From the NCBI RefSeq assembly GCF_029910215.1, contig NZ_CP110396.1, positions 1,798,001-1,862,000 on the forward strand: 64,000 nt of DNA, given 5' to 3'. Under the pieces are notes generated by a model. The model saw only the letters and a program-made list of their open reading frames with translations, ran no database searches and had not been told where the DNA came from. The position numbers and the translations under genes were made by a program. Of the stretch, positions 1 through 9,084 are shown one piece after another (the stretch's first letter is position 1; every line of letters starts with the position of its first letter). This stretch comes from Paraburkholderia sp. D15 (lineage in GTDB: Bacteria; Pseudomonadota; Gammaproteobacteria; Burkholderiales; Burkholderiaceae).

Positions 1-1
1 C

Positions 2-1873
2 ACGCTACGCACGCGTCGTTATCACGCGCTGCTGCTGTCGGCGACGCGTCCGCCCGGTGGACGCATGGTGCTGGTCAATGGCCTGGAGGCATGGGTCGAA
101 GCGAACGGCGAGCGCGTGCCGTTGAGCATGCAACGTTATGTGCCGGACGTGATCTATCCGGACCTGACCGCGCGGCTTCTCGCATTCGATACCACGCCTT
201 GGCCGACGTGGCGTTTTGCGCTCGGTACGCACACCACGATCACGGCGGAAGTGTTCGTGAGCAAGGCCACCTGCGAGACGGTGCTGCGATGGCGGCTCGA
301 CCGTGCGCAAACAAACGCGGAAGAAACGACTGCGCCGGTACTGAAAGTCCGTCCGCTGCTTTCGGGCCGCGACTACCACGCACTGCATCACGAGAACCCC
401 GCGTTCAACTTCAACGCGCGAACCAGCGACGATCTGACGTGCGCCAGCTGGCAGCCGTATGGCGACGTTCCTGCTATTCACGCGTCGACGAACGGCGCAT
501 ACACGCATGCGCCCGATTGGTACCGGAACTTCTGCTACGCACGCGAGCAGGAACGTGGTCTGGATTTCAGCGAAGATCTCGCGACGCCTGGTGTCTTCAG
601 CTTCGACCTCGCGCGTGGCGAAGCGGTCATGATCCTGAGCGCGTCGGGTAACGCGCAATCATCGAATGCCGCGACTCGTGCCGCCGCCCTCGCGCTTGCC
701 GAACAACAGCGCCGCGTCGCGTTGGGCTCGCGTCTGCAACGTTCCGCGGACGCCTACATCGTCGCGCGCAATCAAGGCCGCACGATACTCGCGGGCTTCC
801 CGTGGTTCACCGACTGGGGCCGCGACACGTTCATCTCGATGCGCGGCCTGCTGATCGCGTCGGGGCGCCTCGACGAAGCCGAGGCGATCCTGCTCGAATG
901 GTCGGACACGCTGTCCGAGGGCATGCTGCCGAACCGTTTCCCCGACTATGGCGACGCGCCGGAATACAACTCGGTCGATGCATCGCTATGGTTCGTCGTC
1001 GCCGTGCACGACTATCTCGCCTCGGGCCATGCGAGCGACGCCACACGTCAGCGTCTGCAGCAGGCCGTGGAGGCGATCCTCGCCGGCTACACGCGCGGCA
1101 CCCGCTTCAACATTCAGGCGTCCGCGCAAGACGGTCTGTTGCGCGCGGGCGTTCCCGGCGTGCAGCTCACGTGGATGGATGCGAAAGTCGGCGACTGGGT
1201 GGTGACGCCGCGCATCGGAAAACCGGTCGAAGTGCAGGCGCTCTGGATTAACGCTTTGCGCATTGCAGCAAGCTGGAATACGCAATGGCAGCAGCCCGCG
1301 CAAACCGCGCTGCAAGCGTTCAAGGAACGCTTCGTCGACCCGGCCACGCAGGCGCTGTTCGATAACGTCGATGTCGATCACGTCGCCGGCACGATAGATC
1401 GCGCGATCCGCCCGAATCAGATCTTCGCGATCGGCGGCCTGCCGTTTCCGTTACTGGAAGGCGATGCGGCTCGCGCAGTACTCGATCAGGTCGAAGCGCA
1501 GTTGCTCACGCCGTCTGGCTTGCGAACGCTGGCGCCGTCCGATCCTGCCTATCGCGGGCACTACGGCGGTCCGCCACTCGCACGCGACGGCGCCTATCAC
1601 CAGGGCACCGTATGGCCGTGGTTGCTGGGGCCATTTGTGGAAGGCTGGCTGCGGGTTCATGGCAGTGCAGCAGAAACCTGCGACGAGGCGCGCACGCGTT
1701 TTCTGGCTCCGCTGTACGCGCAACTCGACCGTGCCGGGCTCGACCATCTATCCGAAATCGCCGACGGCGACGCGCCTCACGCGCCGGCCGGCACGCCGTT
1801 TCAGGCGTGGTCGCTCGGCGAACTGCTGCGGCTCGAACGACTGCTTGCGCGCCTGAGGCCCATTGCGGCGTAA
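2..1873 (+). CDS. Glycogen debranching enzyme (amylo-alpha-1,6-glucosidase type), 5' truncated by window edge
   Basis: Bacterial/archaeal-type debranching enzyme expected to hydrolyse alpha-1,6 branch glucose of glycogen-like glucans in the cytoplasm. The first in-frame ATG (65) is not the true start: the reading frame is open from base 2 and encodes TRRYHALLL and PPGGRMVLVNG, which fit the conserved N-terminal block of the GDE_N domain, so the start lies outside the window. The C-terminal six-hairpin catalytic domain shows FTDWGRDTFISMRGLL, EYNSVDASLWF and YHQGTVWPWLLGPF. The following glucosidase start lies 52 bases past the stop, on the same strand, suggesting an operon of glucan breakdown. 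Family call is strong; exact substrate is inferred. Confidence 0.88.
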   Translation, partial: TLRTRRYHALLLSATRPPGGRMVLVNGLEAWVEANGERVPLSMQRYVPDVIYPDLTARLLAFDTTPWPTWRFALGTHTTITAEVFVSKATCETVLRWRLDRAQTNAEETTAPVLKVRPLLSGRDYHALHHENPAFNFNARTSDDLTCASWQPYGDVPAIHASTNGAYTHAPDWYRNFCYAREQERGLDFSEDLATPGVFSFDLARGEAVMILSASGNAQSSNAATRAAALALAEQQRRVALGSRLQRSADAYIVARNQGRTILAGFPWFTDWGRDTFISMRGLLIASGRLDEAEAILLEWSDTLSEGMLPNRFPDYGDAPEYNSVDASLWFVVAVHDYLASGHASDATRQRLQQAVEAILAGYTRGTRFNIQASAQDGLLRAGVPGVQLTWMDAKVGDWVVTPRIGKPVEVQALWINALRIAASWNTQWQQPAQTALQAFKERFVDPATQALFDNVDVDHVAGTIDRAIRPNQIFAIGGLPFPLLEGDAARAVLDQVEAQLLTPSGLRTLAPSDPAYRGHYGGPPLARDGAYHQGTVWPWLLGPFVEGWLRVHGSAAETCDEARTRFLAPLYAQLDRAGLDHLSEIADGDAPHAPAGTPFQAWSLGELLRLERLLARLRPIAA

Positions 1874-1925
1874 ACCGCGCTACGATGTGTGTCCCGCTGC
1901 CAAGCCTGCTGCAAGGACGGAAGTC

Positions 1926-4760
1926 ATGCCACCGCTGCGTGCTGCCAATGTGCTCGCTACCCTCGAAGGCTCACGCCTGCATTCGGCCGACTGTGCCCAC
2001 TGGCAGCGCTGGGGGCCGTACCTCAGCGAGCGGCAATGGGGCACGGTGCGCGAAGACTACAGTCCGGGCGGCACCGCATGGGACTCGTTCCCGCACGATC
2101 ACGCGCGTAGCCGCGCATACCGCTGGGGCGAAGACGGCATCGCCGGTTTCGGCGACGACAAACTGAGCTGGTGCGTGTCGCTCGCGCTGTGGAACCGCAA
2201 GGACCCCATCCTCAAGGAACGCCTGTTCGGTCTCACGAACGCCCAGGGCAATCACGGCGAGGACGTGAAGGAGCTGTACTTCTATCTCGACGGTACGCCC
2301 ACGCATTCGTACATGCGAATGCTCTACAAGTACCCGCACGCCGCCTATCCCTACGAAGACCTCGTTCAGGAGAACGCGCGCCGCGGCAGCGACATGGCGG
2401 AGTACGAAGTGCTCGACACGGGCGTGTTCGACGATTCGCGCTATTTCGACGTTCAGGTGGAATACGCGAAGCACACGCCCGACGACATCCTGATGCGCGT
2501 GACGATCGAAAACCGCGCGGACGAGGCCGCTTCGCTCGACGTGCTGCCGCAGATCTGGGCGCGCAATTCGTGGTCGTGGAAAGAGAACAAGGACAAGCCG
2601 TCGCTGACCGCCGCCACGGACCATGACGGCAACGTGCAATTGCTCGGTCATCAGCACGGTCACGAACCGATCGTCGTGACCGCCTGGTCGAAAGACGCGC
2701 CGTCGGTGAACTGGCTGTTCTGCGAGAACGACACCAACGTGAAGCGTCTGTTCAACATGGACGGCACAGGCCCGTTCAAGGACGGCTTCAACGATTACCT
2801 CGTGCACGGCGACGAGCAGGCTGTACGCCGCGACAAAGGCACGAAGGCGGCCGCGCATGCCGCGATCGAACTCGGGCCGCATGGGCGAGCGGTGGTGTAC
2901 CTGCGCTGGCGTCTGCAATCGACACCCGACGACACCCCGCTCGACGCGGACGCGCTCTTCGCGCGCCGTCTTGCCGAGGCCGACGAGTTCTACGGCGCGC
3001 TGCAGCACGAGATCGCCGATCCGGACGCGCGCCTTGTGCAACGCCAGGCGCTCGCCGGCATGCTGTGGTCGAAGCAGTACTACCAGTACGACGTGCAGCG
3101 CTGGCTGGAAGGCGACCCGCTGCAACCGCCGCCGCCCGAGAGCCGCAAGCATGGCCGCAACGCGGACTGGCGGCATCTGTGCAACGCGGACATCGTATCG
3201 ATGCCCGACAAGTGGGAGTATCCGTGGTACGCGTCGTGGGATCTCGCGTTTCATGCCGCGGCGTTCGCATTGATCGATCCGGCGTTTGCCAAGCGCCAAT
3301 TGCTACTGCTGGTGAAGGACCGCTATCAGCATCCCAATGGCCAGATGCCTGCCTACGAGTGGGCGCTGGGCGATGCCAATCCGCCCGTTCATGCATGGGC
3401 CGCGTGGCGCGTCTATGAGATCGACCGGGCGCTGACCGGCAAGGCGGATCGCGATTTTCTCGAACTCGTGTTCCACAAGCTGCTGCTGAATTTCTCGTGG
3501 TGGGTCAACCGCAAGGACGCGGACGGCCGCAATATTTTCCAGGGTGGCTTTCTCGGACTCGACAACGTCGGTATTTTCGATCGCTCGTCGCCGCTGCCCA
3601 CCGGTGGCCATATCGACCAGGCCGACGGCACCGCATGGATGGCCGCATATGCGCTCGACCTGATGCGGATCGCGCTGGAACTCGCGTACGCGAATCACGT
3701 ATTCGTCGATATCGGCGTGAAGTTCTTCGAGCATTTCCTGTACATCGCCGAAGCCGTGAGTTGCGACGACGATTGCGACACGGGGCTGTGGGATACGCAA
3801 GACGAGTTCTTCTACGACAAGCTGCGTCTGCCCGACGGTACCAACATTCCGATGCGGGTGCGCTCGATCGTCGGGCTGATTCCGCTGTTCGCGGTGCACG
3901 TGCTCGAACATCGTCTGCATGGCGGCTTGCCGGGTTTGCGCGAGCGCCTCACGTGGTTCCTCGAACATCGTCCGGATCTCGCGCGGCTGGTGTCGCGCTG
4001 GAACGAACCGGGCAAGGGCAATGCGTTGCTGCTTTCGCTGTTGCGCGGGCATCGAATGAAAGCGCTGCTGCGGCGCGCGCTCGACGAAAGCGAGTTCCTG
4101 TCCGATCACGGCGTGCGGGCGCTGTCGCGCGTGCATCGCGACGAGCCGTTCGTGTTCCGCCACAACGGCGACAGTTTCACGGTCAAGTATCTGCCGGCCG
4201 AGTCCGACTCGCGTGTATTCGGCGGCAATTCTAACTGGCGCGGGCCGGTGTGGATGCCCGTCAACTATCTGCTGATCGAATCGCTGTACGAATTTCATCG
4301 CTATTACGGCGACGATTTCCGTGTCGAATATCCGACCGGTTCGGGCCAGAAGTTCTCGCTCAGCGAAATCGCGGATGAACTCGCGCGCCGCTGCACCACG
4401 TTGTTCCTCAAGAACAAGGACGGCGAGCGTCCGGTGATGGGCGCGTATCCGCTGTTGCAGGCCGACCCGCGTTCGCGCGACCTGGTGCTGTTCCACGAGT
4501 ATTTCCATGGCGACGACGGGCGCGGCGTGGGCGCGTCGCATCAGACCGGCTGGACGGGGCTCGTCGCATTGCTGTTGCAGCCGCGCGCGATGGGCGCGTC
4601 GGGCAGCGTGCCGATGACAGGCGAGAGCGACACGGCGCCGATTCCGACCGCGCCGAATGCGGCGAGCACGCAAGCTGCGGCGCCGGCGCCGGCAACGGAG
4701 GCCGCGCCTGTCGCGGCGGTGGATCCCGCACCCGCGCTCGTGACGGCGGTGACGAAATAG
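1926..4760 (+). CDS. GH63-family glucosidase
   Basis: Large cytoplasmic glucosidase of the GH63 / MOGS-like (alpha/alpha)6 family, 944 residues from the chosen start. The frame stays open back to a TTG at 1863 inside the preceding gene, but ATG 1926 follows an AAGGACGG-type ribosome site and begins just before conserved sequence (LHSADCAHWQRWGPYLSERQ). Diagnostic stretches include RAYRWGEDGIAGFGDD near the N-terminus, ASWDLAFHAAAFALID in the middle and SNWRGPVWMPVNYLLIESL near the C-terminus. The last ~45 residues are an Ala/Pro-rich tail that looks disordered. Sits between a debranching enzyme and G6P dehydrogenase, so it probably frees glucose from a glucan, trehalose-like or mannosyl-glycerate-like substrate; the substrate itself cannot be read from sequence. 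Confidence 0.85.
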   Translation: MPPLRAANVLATLEGSRLHSADCAHWQRWGPYLSERQWGTVREDYSPGGTAWDSFPHDHARSRAYRWGEDGIAGFGDDKLSWCVSLALWNRKDPILKERLFGLTNAQGNHGEDVKELYFYLDGTPTHSYMRMLYKYPHAAYPYEDLVQENARRGSDMAEYEVLDTGVFDDSRYFDVQVEYAKHTPDDILMRVTIENRADEAASLDVLPQIWARNSWSWKENKDKPSLTAATDHDGNVQLLGHQHGHEPIVVTAWSKDAPSVNWLFCENDTNVKRLFNMDGTGPFKDGFNDYLVHGDEQAVRRDKGTKAAAHAAIELGPHGRAVVYLRWRLQSTPDDTPLDADALFARRLAEADEFYGALQHEIADPDARLVQRQALAGMLWSKQYYQYDVQRWLEGDPLQPPPPESRKHGRNADWRHLCNADIVSMPDKWEYPWYASWDLAFHAAAFALIDPAFAKRQLLLLVKDRYQHPNGQMPAYEWALGDANPPVHAWAAWRVYEIDRALTGKADRDFLELVFHKLLLNFSWWVNRKDADGRNIFQGGFLGLDNVGIFDRSSPLPTGGHIDQADGTAWMAAYALDLMRIALELAYANHVFVDIGVKFFEHFLYIAEAVSCDDDCDTGLWDTQDEFFYDKLRLPDGTNIPMRVRSIVGLIPLFAVHVLEHRLHGGLPGLRERLTWFLEHRPDLARLVSRWNEPGKGNALLLSLLRGHRMKALLRRALDESEFLSDHGVRALSRVHRDEPFVFRHNGDSFTVKYLPAESDSRVFGGNSNWRGPVWMPVNYLLIESLYEFHRYYGDDFRVEYPTGSGQKFSLSEIADELARRCTTLFLKNKDGERPVMGAYPLLQADPRSRDLVLFHEYFHGDDGRGVGASHQTGWTGLVALLLQPRAMGASGSVPMTGESDTAPIPTAPNAASTQAAAPAPATEAAPVAAVDPAPALVTAVTK

Positions 4761-4955
4761 CGTCGGTGGTAGCAAGCCGTGGGCCGCAGGCGAACCAGGG
4801 GCTGAGGAGGTTACATAAGCCCTACAAAAATCCCTGTCAGCAACACTTGGCAGCGAGATAACGAGGTAACGGGGATCGTTTTTGAACTGTGTGGCTTCAA
4901 GCGTGGTCTTTCATAAACCGCCACGTCCGTTCCATTGGCTTCCTGAGTGAATCCC

Positions 4956-6599
4956 ATGTCGACTACACCGAATACCACCGCTTCCAACCGTCCCACCGAT
5001 GCCACCGATGCCACTGCGGCCGAACCCAGCTGCAAGGTCAGCGTGAGTCCGCACGAACGCACCACGTCGTCCGCGCCCGCTTCGCCGGCCGGCAAGCGGC
5101 CGGCGCCGCCCTGCACGCTGGTGATCTTCGGCGCGGGCGGCGATCTGACCAAGCGTCTGCTCATGCCCGCGCTGTACAACCTCGCCGTCGATGGCCTGCT
5201 CGACGACGGCATGAAGATCGTCGGCGTGAATCACGGCGAGCGCGAGACGAGCGTGTGGCGCGACGATCTGCACAAGTCGCTCGAACAGTTCGCCGCCGAC
5301 AAGGCCAGCACCTTCCACGCCGGCAAGCTCGACGACAAGGCGTGGGACTGGGTCGCGCAACGCCTCGAATACATGGCCGGCGAATTCGAAACCGACGATG
5401 TGTTCACGAAGCTCAAGCAGAAGCTCGATCAGGCGCAAGGCGGCAACGTCATTTTCTATCTCGCGGTCAGCTCGCACTTCTTCAAACCGATCGTCGAGCG
5501 TCTTGGCAAGGCGGGGTTGTTGAAGGAAGGCGAGGGCGACGGTGGGTGTTTCCGCCGCATCGTGGTCGAGAAACCGTTCGGTACCGATCTCGCGTCGGCG
5601 CAGGATCTGAACGCGCACATCCTGTCGTATGCGAAGGAATCGCAGGTGTACCGCATCGATCACTTTCTCGGCAAGGACACCGTGCAGAGCATTCTCGCGG
5701 TGCGCTTCGCGAATGCGCTGTTCGAGCCGATCTGGCGGCGCGAGTATATCGACAGCGTGCAGATAACGGCGGCGGAAACCATCGGCGTGGAAGGGCGCGG
5801 CAAGTTCTACGAGCAGACCGGCGCGTTCCGCGACATGCTGCCGAACCATCTCTTCCAGTTGCTCGGCATGGTCGCCATGGAGCCGCCCAATTCGTTCGAT
5901 GCCGAAGCCGTGCGCGACAAGAAGGCCGACATCATGCACGCGATCCAGCCGCTGACCGCGGATGACGTGGTGTTCGGTCAGTACGAGAAAGGTCCGGCGG
6001 GCGTCGGCTATCGCGAGGAACCGGATGTGGCGCCGGACAGCACCACGGAAACCTACGCCGCCGCGCGTGTGTTCGTCGAGAACTGGCGCTGGGCCGGCGT
6101 GCCGTTCTATCTGCGCACCGGCAAGCGGCTCGCCGCGCGTCGCACGGAAATCTCGGTGCAGCTAAAGCCCGTGCCGTTCCGCCTGTTTCGCGACACGCCC
6201 GTCGACGCGCTCACGCCGAACGTGTTGACGCTGCGCATCGATCCCGCGCACGGCACGAGCTTCGACTTCAACGTGAAAACGCCGGGGCCGGTGATGCAGG
6301 TCGGCGCGGTGCAATCGTCGTTCGACTATGCGGACTTCTTCGCGGAACGCGCGAACGTCGGCTACGAAACCTTGCTCTACGACTGCATGCTTGGCGACGA
6401 GACGCTGTTTCAGCGCGCCGACAGCATCGAAACGAGTTGGGCCGCCGTGGACGACGTGCTGCATCCGAAGCACGGTGGCGCGCAACCGGTGCACGGTTAT
6501 GCGGCCGGCAGCGAAGGCCCCGCGGAAGCGGACGCGCTGCTCGCGCGCGACGGTCACGCATGGCGGCCGTTGAAGCAGGACCCTGTCGAGAAGAAGTAA
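4956..6599 (+). CDS. zwf: Glucose-6-phosphate 1-dehydrogenase
   Basis: Oxidises glucose 6-phosphate to 6-phosphogluconolactone with NAD(P)+, the entry step of the pentose phosphate and Entner-Doudoroff routes. Visible signatures are the Rossmann GAGGDLTKR (residues ~59-67), EKPFGTDL and the substrate-binding RIDHFLGKD with its catalytic-region His. The protein (547 residues) is longer than usual because of a ~52-residue Thr/Ala/Ser/Pro-rich N-terminal extension before TLVIFGAGG. A GTG at 4947 is an alternative start three codons earlier; ATG 4956 is preferred. It lies between a glucosidase and a glucokinase, so the three enzymes could convert glucan glucose directly to 6-phosphogluconolactone. 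The extension is unusual and may be unstructured. Confidence 0.93.
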   Translation: MSTTPNTTASNRPTDATDATAAEPSCKVSVSPHERTTSSAPASPAGKRPAPPCTLVIFGAGGDLTKRLLMPALYNLAVDGLLDDGMKIVGVNHGERETSVWRDDLHKSLEQFAADKASTFHAGKLDDKAWDWVAQRLEYMAGEFETDDVFTKLKQKLDQAQGGNVIFYLAVSSHFFKPIVERLGKAGLLKEGEGDGGCFRRIVVEKPFGTDLASAQDLNAHILSYAKESQVYRIDHFLGKDTVQSILAVRFANALFEPIWRREYIDSVQITAAETIGVEGRGKFYEQTGAFRDMLPNHLFQLLGMVAMEPPNSFDAEAVRDKKADIMHAIQPLTADDVVFGQYEKGPAGVGYREEPDVAPDSTTETYAAARVFVENWRWAGVPFYLRTGKRLAARRTEISVQLKPVPFRLFRDTPVDALTPNVLTLRIDPAHGTSFDFNVKTPGPVMQVGAVQSSFDYADFFAERANVGYETLLYDCMLGDETLFQRADSIETSWAAVDDVLHPKHGGAQPVHGYAAGSEGPAEADALLARDGHAWRPLKQDPVEKK

Positions 6600-6635
6600 C
6601 TCCATCACGCGCACTCACACTATCGGGGGGATACC

Positions 6636-7544
6636 GTGGCAACACGTCAAACGAGCAAGGCAAGCAAAACAGGCACCAAAAGCCCGGCAAGCACCAGAGC
6701 CGCCAAAAGCACGAACGGCACGAAAAGCGCCAAAAGCGCCAAAAGCGCGCCACGCAACGCGAAAGTGCAGAGCAGCACCGAGCGGATTCTGGCGATCGAC
6801 GTCGGCGGCACGGGTCTGAAAGCGGCGATCATCGACGCGGACGGTCAGATGAAGACCGAGCGCCTGCGGGTACCGACGCCGCATCCGTGCACGCCGGATC
6901 AGCTGGTGGATGCGCTCGCGAAACTGGTCGAGCCGCTGGTCGAGAAGGAGCCGGCCACGTTGATGTCGATCGGCTTTCCCGGCGTGGTGCGCAACAACCG
7001 CATCCTGACCGCGCCGCACTTCGGCGTGGAGGGATGGCACGACATTCCGCTCGCGGATGAACTGGCGCAGCGCCTCGGCGGTTTGCCGGTCCGCATGATC
7101 AACGACGCGGAAATGCAGGGCTTCGCCGCGATCGAGGGGCATGGTCTCGAATTCGTGCTGACGCTCGGTACGGGCGCGGGCACGGCCCTATTCCGCGACG
7201 GCGAGCTGATGCCGCATCTGGAACTCGCGCACCATCCGGTCAGCAAGAAAGGCGTTGCGTACGACGAATACATCGGCGACGCGGCGCGCGAGAAAGCCGG
7301 CAACAAACGCTGGAACAAGCGCGTGCAGAAAGTGATCGAGATTCTCAGTGCGCTCGTGAATTACGACAAGCTGTGGATCGGCGGCGGCAATGCCGCGCGC
7401 CTGACGTTCGATTTGCCGGCCAACGTGGCGACCGTGTCGAACGATGCGGGCATCGAAGGCGGCGCACGTCTGTGGCATCCGCGTTCGTTGCGCGACACGC
7501 GGCAACTGCCCGAAGCAACTGCTCGCACGGGCAAGTTCAAGTAA
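6636..7544 (+). CDS. ppgK: ROK-family polyphosphate glucokinase
   Basis: Phosphorylates glucose to glucose 6-phosphate, by family resemblance with polyphosphate (and possibly ATP) as donor. The ROK core begins with LAIDVGGTGLKAAIIDADG (residues ~52-70) and continues with SIGFPGVV, INDAEMQGFA (catalytic Asp region), TLGTGAGTALF and a C-terminal WIGGGNAARL. The ~48 residues before it are Lys/Ser/Ala/Thr repeats (KSAKSAKSAP), encoded by near-identical aaaagcgcc units, so probably a disordered basic tail. GTG start at 6636 sits 5 bases after a G-hexamer (6625-6630). Stop to stop spacing from zwf is short (36 bp), consistent with one operon. PpgK rather than ATP-ROK glucokinase is judged from overall sequence, not from a decisive motif. 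Confidence 0.82.
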   Translation: MATRQTSKASKTGTKSPASTRAAKSTNGTKSAKSAKSAPRNAKVQSSTERILAIDVGGTGLKAAIIDADGQMKTERLRVPTPHPCTPDQLVDALAKLVEPLVEKEPATLMSIGFPGVVRNNRILTAPHFGVEGWHDIPLADELAQRLGGLPVRMINDAEMQGFAAIEGHGLEFVLTLGTGAGTALFRDGELMPHLELAHHPVSKKGVAYDEYIGDAAREKAGNKRWNKRVQKVIEILSALVNYDKLWIGGGNAARLTFDLPANVATVSNDAGIEGGARLWHPRSLRDTRQLPEATARTGKFK

Positions 7545-7637
7545 GCCCCGGGGTGGTGCGCGGCAGGTGCCCCGACCAGCGCGTACGAATGCGAGGCGAG
7601 GCGGCGTTGCTCACCGCTTCGCCTGGCGCTCAAACGC

Positions 7638-8633
7638 TTACCGCGCCGCGTCACCCCAGCGATAGTCGACGCTCGCGTCGTCGAGTTGCGTCTTGATCTG
7701 CGGATCGAGCACGAACTCGGCGGCCGCGAGCGTATCGGTCAACTGCTCGGCGCGGCTCGCGCCGATAATCGCCGACGTAATCGCCGGATTCGCCATCACC
7801 CACGCGAGCGACACGCGTGTCAACGATTCGCCGGTCGGCGCCACGATCGCCTTCAGGCGTTCGATCGTTTCGAACTCGCGCTGGTGCCAGTAACGCGCCT
7901 GATACATCGCGCCCGCCTTGCCGACCGTTTCGGTGAAGCGTCCCTCGGCCGGCGTTGCGTCGAGCTTGTGCTTGCCGGTCAGCAAGCCACCCGCGAGCGG
8001 GTTGTAGGGAATCACGGCCAACTGTTCTTCCGCGGCGAGCGGCAGCAATTCGCGTTCGATCTGGCGGAACAGCAGGTTGTAGCGCGGCTGCACCGACACG
8101 AAGCGCGCGACGCGCAACACGTCGGCGCGACCCAGGGCGCGCGCCAGACGGTACGCGAGAAAGTTCGACACACCGACATAGCGCGCTTTCCCCGATCGCA
8201 CGATCGTGTCCAACGCTTCGAGCGTTTCGTCGAGCGGCGTGTTCGCGTCATCGGAATGGAGCTGGTAGAGGTCCACGTAATCCGTGCCGAGCCGGCGCAG
8301 CGATGCGTCGATCGCGTCCAGCAGATGTTTGCGCGACGCACCCTGATCCCATGCCGAAGGCCCCATCTTGCCGACCGCCTTGGTCGCGAGGATGAAGCGA
8401 TCGCGCTTGCCCTTCAGCCAGCGCCCGACGATTTCCTCCGTGCGTCCGGCCAGATCCTCGCCGCCGCCGAGCGGATAGACGTTGGCGGTATCGATGAAAT
8501 TCACGCCGGCGTCGGCGGCCGTATCGAGAATGCGCCGCGATGCGTCCTCTTCCGTCTGCAAGCCGAAGGTCATCGTGCCGAGACACAGTCGCGAAACGCT
8601 CAGGCCGGTACGGCCGAATTGGCGGTATTGCAT
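7638..8633 (-). CDS. Aldo/keto reductase
   Basis: NADPH-dependent aldo/keto reductase of 331 residues with the (beta/alpha)8 hallmark segments: MQYRQFGRTGLSVSRLCLG at the N-terminus, FIDTANVYPLGGGE with catalytic Asp and Tyr, FILATKAVGKMG with catalytic Lys, and YQLHSDD with catalytic His. The frame extends 31 codons further upstream (to 8726) but those residues lack family likeness, whereas ATG 8633 has a CGGAG site about 7 bases upstream. Converges with the glucokinase gene (93 bp between stops). Substrate unknown; these enzymes reduce assorted aldehydes and ketones. No operon partner. Confidence 0.88.
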   Translation of the reverse strand: MQYRQFGRTGLSVSRLCLGTMTFGLQTEEDASRRILDTAADAGVNFIDTANVYPLGGGEDLAGRTEEIVGRWLKGKRDRFILATKAVGKMGPSAWDQGASRKHLLDAIDASLRRLGTDYVDLYQLHSDDANTPLDETLEALDTIVRSGKARYVGVSNFLAYRLARALGRADVLRVARFVSVQPRYNLLFRQIERELLPLAAEEQLAVIPYNPLAGGLLTGKHKLDATPAEGRFTETVGKAGAMYQARYWHQREFETIERLKAIVAPTGESLTRVSLAWVMANPAITSAIIGASRAEQLTDTLAAAEFVLDPQIKTQLDDASVDYRWGDAAR

Positions 8634-9084
8634 GGTCAACTCCGAAGTTGGGCAGGATGGTGACAACAGGTGTTGCAAAAAGGATAAACGCTGCCGGAAT
8701 TTTTTGTCGGCGGTCTGGCTCGGCATTCGTTATTTATTTGAAAGATTTGAGCGGCGTTATTCATGCCGGTGAAATCGGCCGGAGCGGCCTCAGCCTTGTC
8801 TGAACATTACAAATAAGTAATAAATGCAAAAGGAAATTGAATTGAAAATTACAATAAGCCTTCGTTCGTAAAACGCCGAAACAATCCAATTACAGCGAGT
8901 AAGCTTTGCCGCCGTTGAAGCGTCTTTATGCATATGGAATGATAGCGATTCTCATTTAATCATCAGCCAGCCAACCCGTCGTCTTTGCTCCACGCAAGAG
9001 AGCGGCAGCCAGCCAATGCAGCTTCGTCAGTAATCGCATGCGCAGACATGCGAGCCGGACAAGTGCACCTTCGACGGGATTTCC
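8634..9084. other. Divergent intergenic region (451 bp) upstream of aldo/keto reductase and TonB receptor
   Basis: AT-richer than its surroundings, with runs such as attgaaaattacaataagcc around 8841-8860, and no supportable ORF. It carries the promoter for the minus-strand reductase at its left and, at its right, the Fur-box-like dyad annotated separately. The ~125 bp between that dyad and the receptor start would be the 5' leader of the iron operon. No other structure recognised. Confidence 0.6.
8938..8956. promoter_or_regulatory. Fur box (candidate)
   Basis: The 19-mer aatgatagcgattctcatt is an interrupted palindrome (AATGA...TCATT arms) and resembles the classical Fur box built from GATAAT hexamers. 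It lies 129 bp upstream of a TonB-dependent siderophore receptor followed by PiuC and PepSY genes, exactly where iron repression is expected. Inference: Fe-Fur represses the operon when iron is plentiful. Confidence 0.65.

Noticed and set aside
4761..4955. Possible riboswitch or attenuator before zwf
   Set aside because: No recognisable conserved motif or leader peptide; treated as ordinary intergenic DNA.
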